A stretch of DNA of 64,000 bases. Source: Novosphingobium profundi. GTDB taxonomy: Bacteria > Pseudomonadota > Alphaproteobacteria > Sphingomonadales > Sphingomonadaceae. Of the stretch, positions 37,601-46,201 are shown piece after piece. Location: contig NZ_JAIVLF010000005.1 in assembly GCF_020524485.1 (NCBI RefSeq), forward strand, positions 124,001 to 188,000, read 5' to 3'. The notes beneath the pieces are model-generated. The model made no database searches. It worked only from the letters and a program-made list of their open reading frames with translations, and was not told the DNA's origin. Made by a program: the position numbers and the translations under genes. How positions within the stretch are numbered: the first letter of the stretch is position 1; each line of letters opens with the position of its first letter.

Positions 37601-38551
37601 TCAATAGCCGCGGTCGAAATCGACCCGGTGGACGAGATCCTCACCCGCCTGGAACCGGCGCAGATTCTCCAGAAAACGCAGGGATGCCCGGCGCAGAAGG
37701 CTGTTCTGCGCGAGCCCGGAGCAGTGCATCGAAATCTCCACGTTCGGACAGTCCCAGAGCGGATGATCGGCCGGCAGGGGCTCCGGGTCGGTCACATCGA
37801 GATAGGCACCGCCGAGGTGGCCCGAGCGCAGCGCCTCAAGCAAGGCGTCCTGATCCAGCACTTCCCCGCGCGCCACGTTCACAAGCGCAGCGCCCTTCTT
37901 CATCGCGGCCAGTTCGTCCTTGCCGAACATGCCGACCGTCTCCGGCGTCGAGGGCACGATCAGCACAACCCAGTCGAACTCGCCCAGCCGCGCGCGCCAT
38001 TCGTCCTGGCCTAGATCCTCGCCCTGCGGCGTGCGGCGGGCCATCGTGACCTGCGCGTCGAAGGCTTCGAGCAGCGTACGAATACGCTGGCCGATCTCGC
38101 CCGCGCCGATCACCAGCACGCGCGCGTCGAGCAGTTCGCCCGTGCCCGGGGCCTCCTCCAGCCATTCATGGCGCGCCTGGCTGTCGCGTATCTGCCCCCA
38201 CTTCTTGTTGTACGAGAGCATACCCAGGAGCGCGAACTCGGCCACGCTATGCGCGTGCAGCCCGGCCCCATTGGTGAGCGTAATGCCGTTCGCCCGAAAC
38301 GAGGCAAGCGGCAGCCAGTCAACGCCCGAGGACATGACGCTGCACCATTGCAGCACATTGGCGCCTTCCAGCGCCTTGCCCAGCACGGCATCGGCCGAAT
38401 CGCGAATGAGATAGTCGGGCCAGACCACCTCCACATCGCCGAGGTTCGCGGCGAACTCCTCATCGTTCTCGTACCAGACCGGCTCGACACCCTCAGGCAT
38501 CTGTCCGTCGAGAAAGCGGCGAAAATTGGCATGAACAAGAGCGCGGGTCAC
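37601..38551 (-). CDS. D-2-hydroxyacid dehydrogenase
   Basis: A 316-residue NAD(P)-dependent dehydrogenase distinct from the one at 6.5 kb. The nucleotide motif is VIGAGEIGQRI, the catalytic Arg is in NVARGEVLDQ, the Glu in DPEPLPADHP and the His in ISMHCSGLA. It resembles the GhrA-type subgroup acting on glyoxylate or hydroxypyruvate. It lies upstream of the ALS-like gene on the same strand, possibly a functional pair, but the substrate cannot be read. Confidence 0.88.
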   Translation of the reverse strand: MTRALVHANFRRFLDGQMPEGVEPVWYENDEEFAANLGDVEVVWPDYLIRDSADAVLGKALEGANVLQWCSVMSSGVDWLPLASFRANGITLTNGAGLHAHSVAEFALLGMLSYNKKWGQIRDSQARHEWLEEAPGTGELLDARVLVIGAGEIGQRIRTLLEAFDAQVTMARRTPQGEDLGQDEWRARLGEFDWVVLIVPSTPETVGMFGKDELAAMKKGAALVNVARGEVLDQDALLEALRSGHLGGAYLDVTDPEPLPADHPLWDCPNVEISMHCSGLAQNSLLRRASLRFLENLRRFQAGEDLVHRVDFDRGY

Positions 38552-38700
38552 AGGCTATCCCTCAAAAGCGTCGGAAATCAAACGGCGTTTCAAGAGATAA
38601 CGGACGCAATTGCGTTCAGGTTCAATCGTCTTTTTTACACGCGCCATGCGCCGAGACTACGGCGCCGATACAGGAAGGTCCCGATGCCACCAGAATGCGC

Positions 38701-38795
38701 GACCTCAAGCCCCCCCACGCTCATAGCGTTCGGAGGGTGAGGTCGACGGTACGGGGAGCCCGAGGGCGATGGCCCTCGGAACTATCCTTTTCTTC
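38701..38795. repeat. Intergenic repeat element, copy A (two hairpins)
   Basis: A long imperfect hairpin (38701-38743, ends GACCTCA/TGAGGTC) is followed by a 31-base core (38753-38783) that recurs exactly at 54046-54076. The core contains an 8-bp stem (ccgagggc/gccctcgg) with a GATG loop and is followed by a T-rich run. No rightward gene precedes it, so it is not simply a terminator. Confidence 0.75.
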
Positions 38796-38826
38796 TCTCA
38801 GCCTTTCCTGAATGGAAGCGCTGAAA

Positions 38827-40278
38827 TCAGCCGAGCTTCCATTCCCAGCCGAGCGGGTCACCATCCATGACCTCAACGCCCTTGCCAGCAAGTTCATCGC
38901 GCAGGGCATCGGAGGTCGCAAAGTCCTTGTTCGCCCGGGCCTCCTTTCGCCGCACCAGCGTCTCCTCGATTTCCTCTTCGGAGATTTCAGCGGTCAGCGG
39001 CCGCAAGCGCAGGTCCGCCCGGCCGGTCTCGAACAGGCCAAGGCCAAAAACCCCGTCCATCATCTCGACCACGGCGCGTTTGGAGGCCGGGTCGACCTTC
39101 TTGGCCGCAAGGACGTCCTCCAGTGCGGTAAGTGCGATAGGGGTGTTGAGATCCTCGGCCAGGGCCTTCTCGAACGTCGCGATCATCGGAGCGAGCTTGG
39201 GGTGGGCAGGCGCGCCCGCTGCCACGTCCTTCAGGCGCTCTGCCGCCATGATCATGCGCTTCAGACGGGTGAGCGCAGCGGCTAGACCATCCCACGAGAA
39301 CTCCAGCTCCGAGCGGTAATGGGCCTGAAGGCACATCATGCGGTAGCCGAGCGGGTGGTAGCCCTTGTCAATGAGCAGTTGGAGACGCAGGAACTCGCCC
39401 GAGGACTTGCTCATCTTGCCCGAACGCTCGACGAGGAAGTTGTTGTGCATCCACACCTTCGCACCCGAGTTTCCGGGCACGTCAAGGCCACCTGCGCAGC
39501 AGAATGCCTGGTTCTGGGCAATCTCGTTCGGGTGGTGGATCTCGCGGTGGTCGATGCCGCCGGTGTGGATATCGAAGGGGAAGCCCAGCAGCTTGCCCGA
39601 CATGACAGAGCATTCCAGGTGCCAACCCGGCGCACCCGGCCCCCAGGGCGAATTCCATTCCATCTGGCGCTTCTCGCCCGTCGGGGTCTTGCGCCAGATC
39701 GCGAAGTCGGCCGCGTTGCGCTTGCCCTCGACCGCCTCGATACGGCCCTCGCCCTCTTCGGTGACCGCACGCGCAAGGCGCCCGTAGTCGGCGACGGTGG
39801 AGACATCGAAGTAGAGACCGCTTTCCAGCTCGTAGCAGTGCCTGGGCGCAATCTCCTTGGCGAAGTCGATCATCTGCTCGACGTAGTCGGTGGCGATCGA
39901 CCAGTGCGCGGGCTGGCGGATGTTGAGCGCCTTGATGTCGTCCCAGTAGGCCTGCGTGTAGTGGCGCGCGATGTCCCAGATCGACTGCGCCTTTTGCGCG
40001 GCCATCTTCTCCATCTTGTCCTCGCCCTCGTCGCCGTCATCCGTCAGGTGGCCGACGTCGGTGATGTTGATGACGTGCGTGAGCTTGAGGCCCCGGTGGC
40101 TGAGCGTCCGGCCCAGGATGTCGGCAAAGACATAGGCGCGCATATTGCCGATATGAGGGTAGTTGTAGACCGTCGGCCCGCAAGTATAGACCCGCGCCTC
40201 GCCCTCGTGGACGGGCTGGAAGGGTTCCATCTGGCGGGTCAGGCTGTTGAACAGCGTCAGTTCGGGAAGATCGGTCAT
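38827..40278 (-). CDS. cysS: Cysteinyl-tRNA synthetase
   Basis: Charges tRNA-Cys. The 483-residue class I synthetase has the HIGH motif PHIGNMRAY and KMSKS as KMSKSSGEF. Zinc ligands include the N-terminal Cys in YTCGPTVYN, ECSVMS and the HHPNEIAQ histidines. Length and both motifs are canonical. It is separated from the upstream DMT transporter gene by 52 bases. Confidence 0.98.
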   Translation of the reverse strand: MTDLPELTLFNSLTRQMEPFQPVHEGEARVYTCGPTVYNYPHIGNMRAYVFADILGRTLSHRGLKLTHVINITDVGHLTDDGDEGEDKMEKMAAQKAQSIWDIARHYTQAYWDDIKALNIRQPAHWSIATDYVEQMIDFAKEIAPRHCYELESGLYFDVSTVADYGRLARAVTEEGEGRIEAVEGKRNAADFAIWRKTPTGEKRQMEWNSPWGPGAPGWHLECSVMSGKLLGFPFDIHTGGIDHREIHHPNEIAQNQAFCCAGGLDVPGNSGAKVWMHNNFLVERSGKMSKSSGEFLRLQLLIDKGYHPLGYRMMCLQAHYRSELEFSWDGLAAALTRLKRMIMAAERLKDVAAGAPAHPKLAPMIATFEKALAEDLNTPIALTALEDVLAAKKVDPASKRAVVEMMDGVFGLGLFETGRADLRLRPLTAEISEEEIEETLVRRKEARANKDFATSDALRDELAGKGVEVMDGDPLGWEWKLG

Positions 40279-40330
40279 GATGCCTGCCGCATTAGGCAGC
40301 GGTGCCGCGCAGTCAAGCGTTCGCGCGGCC

Positions 40331-41236
40331 TCAGGCGTGCGCGAGCATGAGTGCGGCCACGCCCACGGTTATGAGCGCAAAGCCCGCCCATTCGCGCGTC
40401 GAGAGCCAGCGCCCCGACATGTAGCGCGAAACGAGCGCCACCACGGGCATCTCGATCAGCGCCAGCGTGCGCACGTTCGCCGCCATCGTCAGGGAGAAGG
40501 CGATAAACCAGCCTGCAGACGCCAGTGCGCCCAGCGCGCCCGCCGGGACGCTGAGGCGCCATTCGCGCAGCGAATGCGTGAAGGCCTGGGCATCGCGAAA
40601 CACGAACCAGAGCGCCATCACCCCGCTCTGGATCGCCAGTGAAGTCACCAGCATGAGCAGGCTGCGCATGAGGAAGGTGCCCTCCCCCACCGCCTCGATC
40701 GAAGCGCGAAAGCAGATGGCGGTGAGGCCAAACAGCGCCCCGCTGACCACGCCGACAACAAGCGACTTCCAGTCGGCCAGGTCCCCGGCCCCGTCCCCCG
40801 GCCTGAGCGAGGCCAGGACGACGCCGATGGTGACCACCAGCACCGCCAGCCAGCCCAGCGCAGGCAGGCGATCCCCGATCAGCACGAGCCCAAGGACCGC
40901 CACGGTCGCGGGCTCGGTCTTGATGTAGGCATAGGCAACGCCGAAGTCCCGGCGCGACATGACGACCAGCATCAGCGCGGTCGCGGCGATCTGGGTCACC
41001 CCGCCCAGCGCCGCCCAGCCCCACGAAGCGGGCGGTATGGCCGGCAGGTCCTGTCCGGTAATTGCGACAAGGGCAGCCAGGAATAGCACCGCGAAGGGGA
41101 GGCCGAAGACGAAGCGCACCTGCGTGCCTCCAGCCGTGCCGATCCGTCCGGTCAGGCGGGACTGGAAGGCGTTGCGAAAGACCTGCGCGAGCGCGGCCGC
41201 CAGGGTGAAGGGCACCCACAGGAAGGTCGACGTCAT
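40331..41236 (-). CDS. EamA/DMT-family transporter
   Basis: A 301-residue inner membrane protein with about ten transmembrane segments in two EamA repeats. The first half contains AYAYIKTEPATVAVLGLVLIGD, the second repeats it as FSLTMAANVRTLALIEMPVVAL. Such drug/metabolite transporters export metabolites or amino acids; the substrate is not predictable. It is distinct from the DMT protein at 57.8 kb. It may be co-transcribed with cysS. Confidence 0.88.
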   Translation of the reverse strand: MTSTFLWVPFTLAAALAQVFRNAFQSRLTGRIGTAGGTQVRFVFGLPFAVLFLAALVAITGQDLPAIPPASWGWAALGGVTQIAATALMLVVMSRRDFGVAYAYIKTEPATVAVLGLVLIGDRLPALGWLAVLVVTIGVVLASLRPGDGAGDLADWKSLVVGVVSGALFGLTAICFRASIEAVGEGTFLMRSLLMLVTSLAIQSGVMALWFVFRDAQAFTHSLREWRLSVPAGALGALASAGWFIAFSLTMAANVRTLALIEMPVVALVSRYMSGRWLSTREWAGFALITVGVAALMLAHA

Positions 41237-41261
41237 GCGCGCAGGCTCTCGCAGCTAGGCA

Positions 41262-41924
41262 TCAGAAGCCCGCGAAGCGGACCTGATCCTCAAGCGGCGC
41301 GCGGGTCCGCTCGAACTGGTTGACCGGATCGGAACGGTCGCCGTAACCGATGGCAAGGCCGCAGAAGAGGATGTGCGTTTCATCGCTCACCCCGATGTGG
41401 TCCTTGATGAGACGGCCGAAGTCGCTCATCCATTCCTGCGGGCAGGAATCGAGCCCCTCCTCGCGCAGCAGCAGCATGATCGTCTGCAGCCACATGCCCA
41501 CGTCCGACCACTGCGGCGCAGCGTGCAGACGCTCCATGTAGATGAGCATCAGGACCGGCGCGCCGAACGAGGCCTTGTTGGCCTCGACGAAACGGTTGCG
41601 GCTTTCCTTGTCGTCGCGCGCAATGCCCATGGCGCCGTACATCTGCGCACCCAGTTCCTGGAGGCGGGGCAGGTAACGCTCCGACTTCTGCGGTTCGGAG
41701 TAGCTGTACTCGATCGGATCCTGACGCTCGGCGGGCAGGAGCTTGGCCTGCAGGGCCTTGAGCGGCTCACCGGTCAGAACCGTGGCTTCCCAAGGCTGGA
41801 AGTTGCAGCCCGAGGGCGCCATGCGCGCCTTGTCGAGAACCCGGGTCAGGACGTCGAGCGGCACCTTCTCGTCCGTGTAGGCGCGGATCGAGCGACGGCT
41901 GGCGACAGCCTCGGTAACATTCAT
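41262..41924 (-). CDS. Nitroreductase-family flavoprotein
   Basis: A 220-residue FMN-dependent oxidoreductase. The FMN-binding N-terminal motif is [12 protein letters not shown], followed by [12 protein letters not shown] and the C-terminal [12 protein letters not shown]. These enzymes reduce nitroaromatics or quinones. The ATG overlaps the cobT stop (ATGA), so it is translated with cobT, but BluB-type signatures for lower-ligand synthesis are not evident. The physiological substrate is unknown. Confidence 0.92.
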   Translation of the reverse strand: MNVTEAVASRRSIRAYTDEKVPLDVLTRVLDKARMAPSGCNFQPWEATVLTGEPLKALQAKLLPAERQDPIEYSYSEPQKSERYLPRLQELGAQMYGAMGIARDDKESRNRFVEANKASFGAPVLMLIYMERLHAAPQWSDVGMWLQTIMLLLREEGLDSCPQEWMSDFGRLIKDHIGVSDETHILFCGLAIGYGDRSDPVNQFERTRAPLEDQVRFAGF

Positions 41925-43744
41925 GCTTTCTTTTCTTCCTCGAACAGGCCGGCCAACTGCTCGATCATGGTGCCGCCCAGTTGTTCGGCGTCCATGATCG
42001 TGACGGCGCGGCGGTAGTAGCGGGTCACGTCATGCCCGATGCCGATGGCGACCAGCTGCACCGGCGACTTGCCTTCGATCCACTCGATCACCCGGCGCAA
42101 GTGCGCCTCAAGGTACCCGGCGGAATTGACCGAAAGGGTGGAATCGTCGACCGGCGCGCCATCGGAAATGACCATCAGGATGCGGCGGTCCTCCGGCCGG
42201 GCGAGCAGGCGTTCATGCGCCCAGAGCAGCGCCTCGCCGTCGATGTTTTCCTTGAGCAGCCCCTCGCGCATCATCAGGCCCAGGTTCTTGCGCGCGCGGC
42301 GCCAGGGCTCGTCGGCCTTCTTGTAGACGATGTGGCGCAGATCGTTGAGGCGGCCGGGATGCGCGGGCTTGCCGTTGGCCAGCCAGTGCTCGCGGCTCTG
42401 CCCGCCCTTCCAGGCGCGCGTGGTGAAGCCCAGGATCTCGACCTTGACCCCGCAGCGCTCAAGCGTGCGGGCCATGACGTCTGCGCTGATCGCGGCAATC
42501 GAGATCGGGCGTCCGCGCATCGATCCCGAATTGTCGAGCAGCAGGGTCACGACCGTGTCCTTGAACTCGACGTCGCGCTCGACCTTGTAGGAAAGTGAAG
42601 AGCCGGGCGAGACGACGACACGGGCGAGGCGCGCGGCGTCGAGCATGCCCTCTTCCTGGTCGAAGTCCCAGGAGCGGTTCTGCTGCGCCATGAGGCGGCG
42701 CTGCATGCGGTTGGCAAGCCGCGTGACGACGCCCTGAAGACCTTTCAGCTGCGCGTCGAGATAGGCACGCAGGCGCGTCAGTTCATCCTCGTCACACAGG
42801 TCCGCCGCACTCACGACCTCGTCGAAGGCCTCGGTAAAGACTTCATAGTCGAAATCGGCGGGAATATCGGTCCACTGGCGGTTGGGCCGCACGGGCATCA
42901 TGCCCTCTTCGCCCTCGTCGCCTTCCTGGCCTTCCTCCATGTCGTCGGAGGCATCGCCCTCGGCGTCGCTTTCGCCCTCGTTCTCCCCCATCTGGGGTTC
43001 GGCGGCCATCTCGGAGGGCTGGGGCTCCTGCCCGGCGTCCTCGCCATCCTGCTGCTCTTCGGTCTCTTCGTCGCCGTCGAGGTCGTCGTTGTCCTCGGGC
43101 GGCATGTCGGTCGGCTCCATGCGCGTCAGCTCCAGATGCTGGAGCATGTCGAGCGAGAGCGACTGGAAGGCCCGCTGGTCCTCTACCGAATTGGCAAGCG
43201 CCTCGAAATCGGAGGCGGCACGGCTTTCGATCCAGGTGCGCACCATGTCGACACCGGGACGTGCGACTTCGGGAATGTCCTGGCCCGTCAGCCGCTCGCG
43301 CAGGAGCAGAGAGAGCGCCGAGGCAATCGGCACCTCATCGGGCGCTTCGGCGCGAGCAATGGGATCGGTCGCGATGCGCGCCTCGAGCGCGCTGTCGAGG
43401 TTGGCGCGCATGCCCTCGTAGGCATTGCTGCCAATGGCCTCGTAGCGCACCGCCTCGACCGCATCATAACAGGCGCGCGCGATGGGTTCGCTCGGCGCCT
43501 CGCGCATGTGCGATTTGGGGTTGTGGTAGCGCAGGCGCAGCGAAAGGCGATCCGCCTCGCCGCGCGCCTTCATCGCGGCATCGCGCGGTACTTGGCGGCC
43601 GGGCATCGGAATGCGGAAAAGGCTGCCCGAGGAACTGGCGGTATCGGCAGTCCAGTTCACCTCGATCTCGTTGTCCTGCGCGATGGCGCGCGAGGCTACG
43701 GCAAGGGCGGACTTGAAGCGGTCGGCTGGAGATTCGTCGGACAT
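41921..43744 (-). CDS. cobT: Cobaltochelatase subunit CobT
   Basis: CobT partners the AAA+ subunit CobS and the catalytic CobN in aerobic cobalt insertion during cobalamin synthesis. The 607-residue protein has the CobT N-terminal domain, a highly acidic linker (about residues 213-285, rich in Glu and Asp) and a C-terminal von Willebrand A domain with the MIDAS motif DNSGSM. No cobS or cobN is adjacent. CobS/CobT-like pairs also exist without CobN and can serve other AAA+/VWA roles, so cobalt chelation is not certain here. Confidence 0.9.
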   Translation of the reverse strand: MSDESPADRFKSALAVASRAIAQDNEIEVNWTADTASSSGSLFRIPMPGRQVPRDAAMKARGEADRLSLRLRYHNPKSHMREAPSEPIARACYDAVEAVRYEAIGSNAYEGMRANLDSALEARIATDPIARAEAPDEVPIASALSLLLRERLTGQDIPEVARPGVDMVRTWIESRAASDFEALANSVEDQRAFQSLSLDMLQHLELTRMEPTDMPPEDNDDLDGDEETEEQQDGEDAGQEPQPSEMAAEPQMGENEGESDAEGDASDDMEEGQEGDEGEEGMMPVRPNRQWTDIPADFDYEVFTEAFDEVVSAADLCDEDELTRLRAYLDAQLKGLQGVVTRLANRMQRRLMAQQNRSWDFDQEEGMLDAARLARVVVSPGSSLSYKVERDVEFKDTVVTLLLDNSGSMRGRPISIAAISADVMARTLERCGVKVEILGFTTRAWKGGQSREHWLANGKPAHPGRLNDLRHIVYKKADEPWRRARKNLGLMMREGLLKENIDGEALLWAHERLLARPEDRRILMVISDGAPVDDSTLSVNSAGYLEAHLRRVIEWIEGKSPVQLVAIGIGHDVTRYYRRAVTIMDAEQLGGTMIEQLAGLFEEEKKA

Positions 43745-43978
43745 GGCGATGACAGCTAGCGCATACGGCCCCGAGCCTCAAACAGGTTTGCCATGCCAAC
43801 GACTTGGCCAAAGAAACAGGCTGAGATCGAGGACCGTGATCCGAAGCCGCAAATCCCTCCGGACAAGGACGCAAGAGCCGGGAACGCGTTGCGCGCCCCG
43901 GCCCGTCTCTGCCCGCGGCCAGCCGCCCCACCCGAACAGAACGTCGGGAGCTTCAGGCCGCGCGGCGAAGCCCTCTCG

Positions 43979-44248
43979 TCAGAGCGACTTGTCGCCCGAT
44001 GCCTTCCAGCGCAGGCGATCGCTCGCGTCGATCACTTCGCCGCCGTTGGCCGTGAGTTTGTCGAAATCGGCGAAGGCCTTTTCGATGGCCTCGCGCTTTT
44101 CCAGGATCAAGGCGGCCACGCCGCTGGTCAGCCCGCCCTCGTCGCCCACGCGACCAAGTATGGCGGCAATATCGGCGACAACAGCCGTCGATGGAGAAGT
44201 ATGAAGATGCCCACGGTCATCAACGTAGGCCTCGATTGTTCGCGCCAT
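43979..44248 (-). CDS. Hypothetical 89-residue protein
   Basis: The start (MARTIEAYVDDRGHLH) has an excellent AGGAGAG ribosome site five bases upstream; an ATG 20 codons earlier would lie upstream of it. The protein contains a helical segment ending in the basic KASGDKSL. No known domain, signal peptide or membrane segment is evident. About 235 bases separate it from cobT. Confidence 0.75.
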   Translation of the reverse strand: MARTIEAYVDDRGHLHTSPSTAVVADIAAILGRVGDEGGLTSGVAALILEKREAIEKAFADFDKLTANGGEVIDASDRLRWKASGDKSL

Positions 44249-44595
44249 TGAACTCTCCTCACCTGACGGCGCATCTCGCCGCCCCGCCCCTTGATCGATG
44301 CGAATCAACCCAGGGTGTGCGGGCAGGATACCACAGCTTGAGGCCGCAGGAATCGGGGATACTGAGGAGAAACCCGTTCAGGAATGGAGCAGTTCGCCAG
44401 GGAAAAACCAAAAGTGCCGGAATTCAAAATTTTAACGATTTCGAGCCGTCGACATGTGTTGCAAAAGAAACACACCCACACACCAACCAAACTATTGCCC
44501 AAAATAAAAACGCCGCCACACCGTATTCAAACAGGTGCAGCGGCGTATTCACATCACCTCTCGCTTTCGCCAGAAGTAATCATCAAGTCAAACCA
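44249..44595. other. AT-richer intergenic region with transaldolase terminator
   Basis: About 350 bases between the transaldolase gene and the 89-residue protein gene. It contains the transaldolase terminator and an AT-rich stretch (44400-44510), the likely promoter region for the leftward hypothetical gene. Short ORFs here lack protein character. Confidence 0.6.
44501..44545 (-). terminator. Rho-independent terminator of the transaldolase gene
   Basis: On the minus strand a 12-bp stem (two G-T wobbles) with an 11-base loop is followed by TTTTTATTTT, about 50 bases after the transaldolase stop codon. Confidence 0.9.
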
Positions 44596-45246
44596 TCAGA
44601 TCGACTGACCAGTCTTCGCCCAATCGGCGAGGAAGCCTTCGATACCCTTTTCGGTCAGAACGTGCTTGAACAGGTTCTTGATGACCGAGGGCGGCATCGT
44701 CGCGACGTCCGCACCGATCTTGGCGCACTGCAGCAGGTGGATCGGGTGACGGATCGAGGCCGCGAGGATCTCGGTCTCGAAGGCATAGTTGTCATAGATG
44801 AGACGGATGTCTTCGATCAGCTGGATGCCGTCGAAGCCGTTGTCATCGTGACGGCCGATGAAGGGCGAGATGAACGAGGCGCCGGCCTTGGCGGCGAGCA
44901 GCGCCTGGTTGGCCGAGAAGCACAGCGTGACGTTGACCATCGTACCTTCGCTGCTGAGCGCCTTGCAGGTCTTGAGGCCGTCGACGGTGAGCGGTACCTT
45001 GATGCACACGTTGTCGGCGATCTTACGCAGGATTTCGGCCTCACGCATCATGCCTGCGTGGTCGAGCGCGACGACTTCGGCGCTGACCGGACCATCGACG
45101 AGCTCGCAGATCTCCTTGGTGACTTCCATGAAGTCACGGCCCGACTTGGCGATCAGCGAAGGGTTGGTGGTAACGCCATCGAGGAGGCCGGTGTCGGCCA
45201 TTTCCTTGATGTCGGCGATTTCGGCGGTGTCGACGAAGAACTTCAT
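44596..45246 (-). CDS. Transaldolase (small TalC/Fsa type)
   Basis: A 216-residue TIM-barrel aldolase. The N-terminus [15 protein letters not shown] and the TTNPSLI motif are characteristic of the short transaldolase/fructose-6-phosphate aldolase subfamily. The Schiff-base lysine is in VCIKVPLT. It acts in the non-oxidative pentose phosphate pathway; distinguishing transaldolase from Fsa activity needs assay. It has its own strong terminator. Confidence 0.94.
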   Translation of the reverse strand: MKFFVDTAEIADIKEMADTGLLDGVTTNPSLIAKSGRDFMEVTKEICELVDGPVSAEVVALDHAGMMREAEILRKIADNVCIKVPLTVDGLKTCKALSSEGTMVNVTLCFSANQALLAAKAGASFISPFIGRHDDNGFDGIQLIEDIRLIYDNYAFETEILAASIRHPIHLLQCAKIGADVATMPPSVIKNLFKHVLTEKGIEGFLADWAKTGQSI

Positions 45247-45427
45247 GGCGGGTTCCTGAACTGGGTTGAAGCTGGGGGACGGCCCCGGTCCGGGCCGGAT
45301 GCGAATCTGGCGCCCCTATAGGCGCAGCTTTCGCATCGGACCAGCCTCTCCCGAGCCACGCGACCGAAGACACCCGCCAGCGACCGCCCCGGTCATCTGG
45401 CGCGCGCTTACGCCACGCAAGCTCCGG

Positions 45428-46153
45428 TCACGCGTCGCCGAAGGCCGATATGAGCAGAGGATCGCCACTCGGCTCGGGATCGCGGCGCAGGCTCGCCTCC
45501 TGGACGCCGACTTCATACCAGATCGCGTTGTCCGCCTCGACGGCCATGGCCGCGGCCGCTTGCGCGAGAGTGACCTCCGGCAGGGATTTCACGACCTTCA
45601 TCGTGTACGAATCGTCGTGCTTCTTCAGGATGTCGACAAGAATAGGCGTCATCGCCTCGATCAGCCCCATCCCGACCTGCGCACGCAGGTAGGACGTCGC
45701 GGCCGTGAACGAGCCGCCCAGAATTTCGTCGGTATCGGGAACCTCCAGCTTCGCGATCGGCGCACGCGCACGCGGTGCCACCTCGCGAACGGCTTCCTCG
45801 GCAAGACGGTTCTGCTCGTACATGAGCGCGCTCTTCTGCGTCTCGCTGAGGCTTGGCTGCGACTTGAAGATTTCCGGCAGACCGACCCGGGCGACCGAGC
45901 TGTTCCAGAACCCTTCCGATTTCGTCAGGATCGCGATGGCCTCCTTGGCCGCTGCGGCCAAGAGGTGGCGCACGACATCGGCCCGCTGATCGGGGGCGAC
46001 CGCCGCCTGTGCGCTCTGACTTCCCAGCAGCCCACCACCCAGCACAGACAGCGCAGCCACAGCAGCGCCGCCCGCCAGCACATCGCGCCGGTTCAGACCT
46101 TTCGCCGCACCGCATACCGCCGTGCCCTTGGACTGCATTCCCCAACTACGCAT
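45428..46153 (-). CDS. DUF4197-like protein with Tat-type signal
   Basis: The chosen ATG lies six bases after AAGGAG and gives 241 residues. The N-terminus has a twin-arginine motif (NRRDVLAGG) followed by a hydrophobic stretch ending SAQAA, so the protein is probably exported folded. The mature part (AIAILTKSEGFWNSS, GSFTAATSYLRAQVG, MTPILVDIL) resembles DUF4197 proteins, of unknown function. It diverges from priA with 48 bases between start codons. A GTG eight codons upstream is the alternative start. Confidence 0.75.
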   Translation of the reverse strand: MRSWGMQSKGTAVCGAAKGLNRRDVLAGGAAVAALSVLGGGLLGSQSAQAAVAPDQRADVVRHLLAAAAKEAIAILTKSEGFWNSSVARVGLPEIFKSQPSLSETQKSALMYEQNRLAEEAVREVAPRARAPIAKLEVPDTDEILGGSFTAATSYLRAQVGMGLIEAMTPILVDILKKHDDSYTMKVVKSLPEVTLAQAAAAMAVEADNAIWYEVGVQEASLRRDPEPSGDPLLISAFGDA

Positions 46154-46201
46154 CATCCACTCCTTCCCGAGCCTCACTTCAAGTGCCTATATGCACGGGC
46201 A

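Noticed and set aside
35851..38049. A 732-codon plus-strand ORF opposite the ALS-like and dehydrogenase genes
   Set aside because: It is antisense to two well-supported enzymes; its sequence is His/Arg/Asp-rich shadow protein with no domain.
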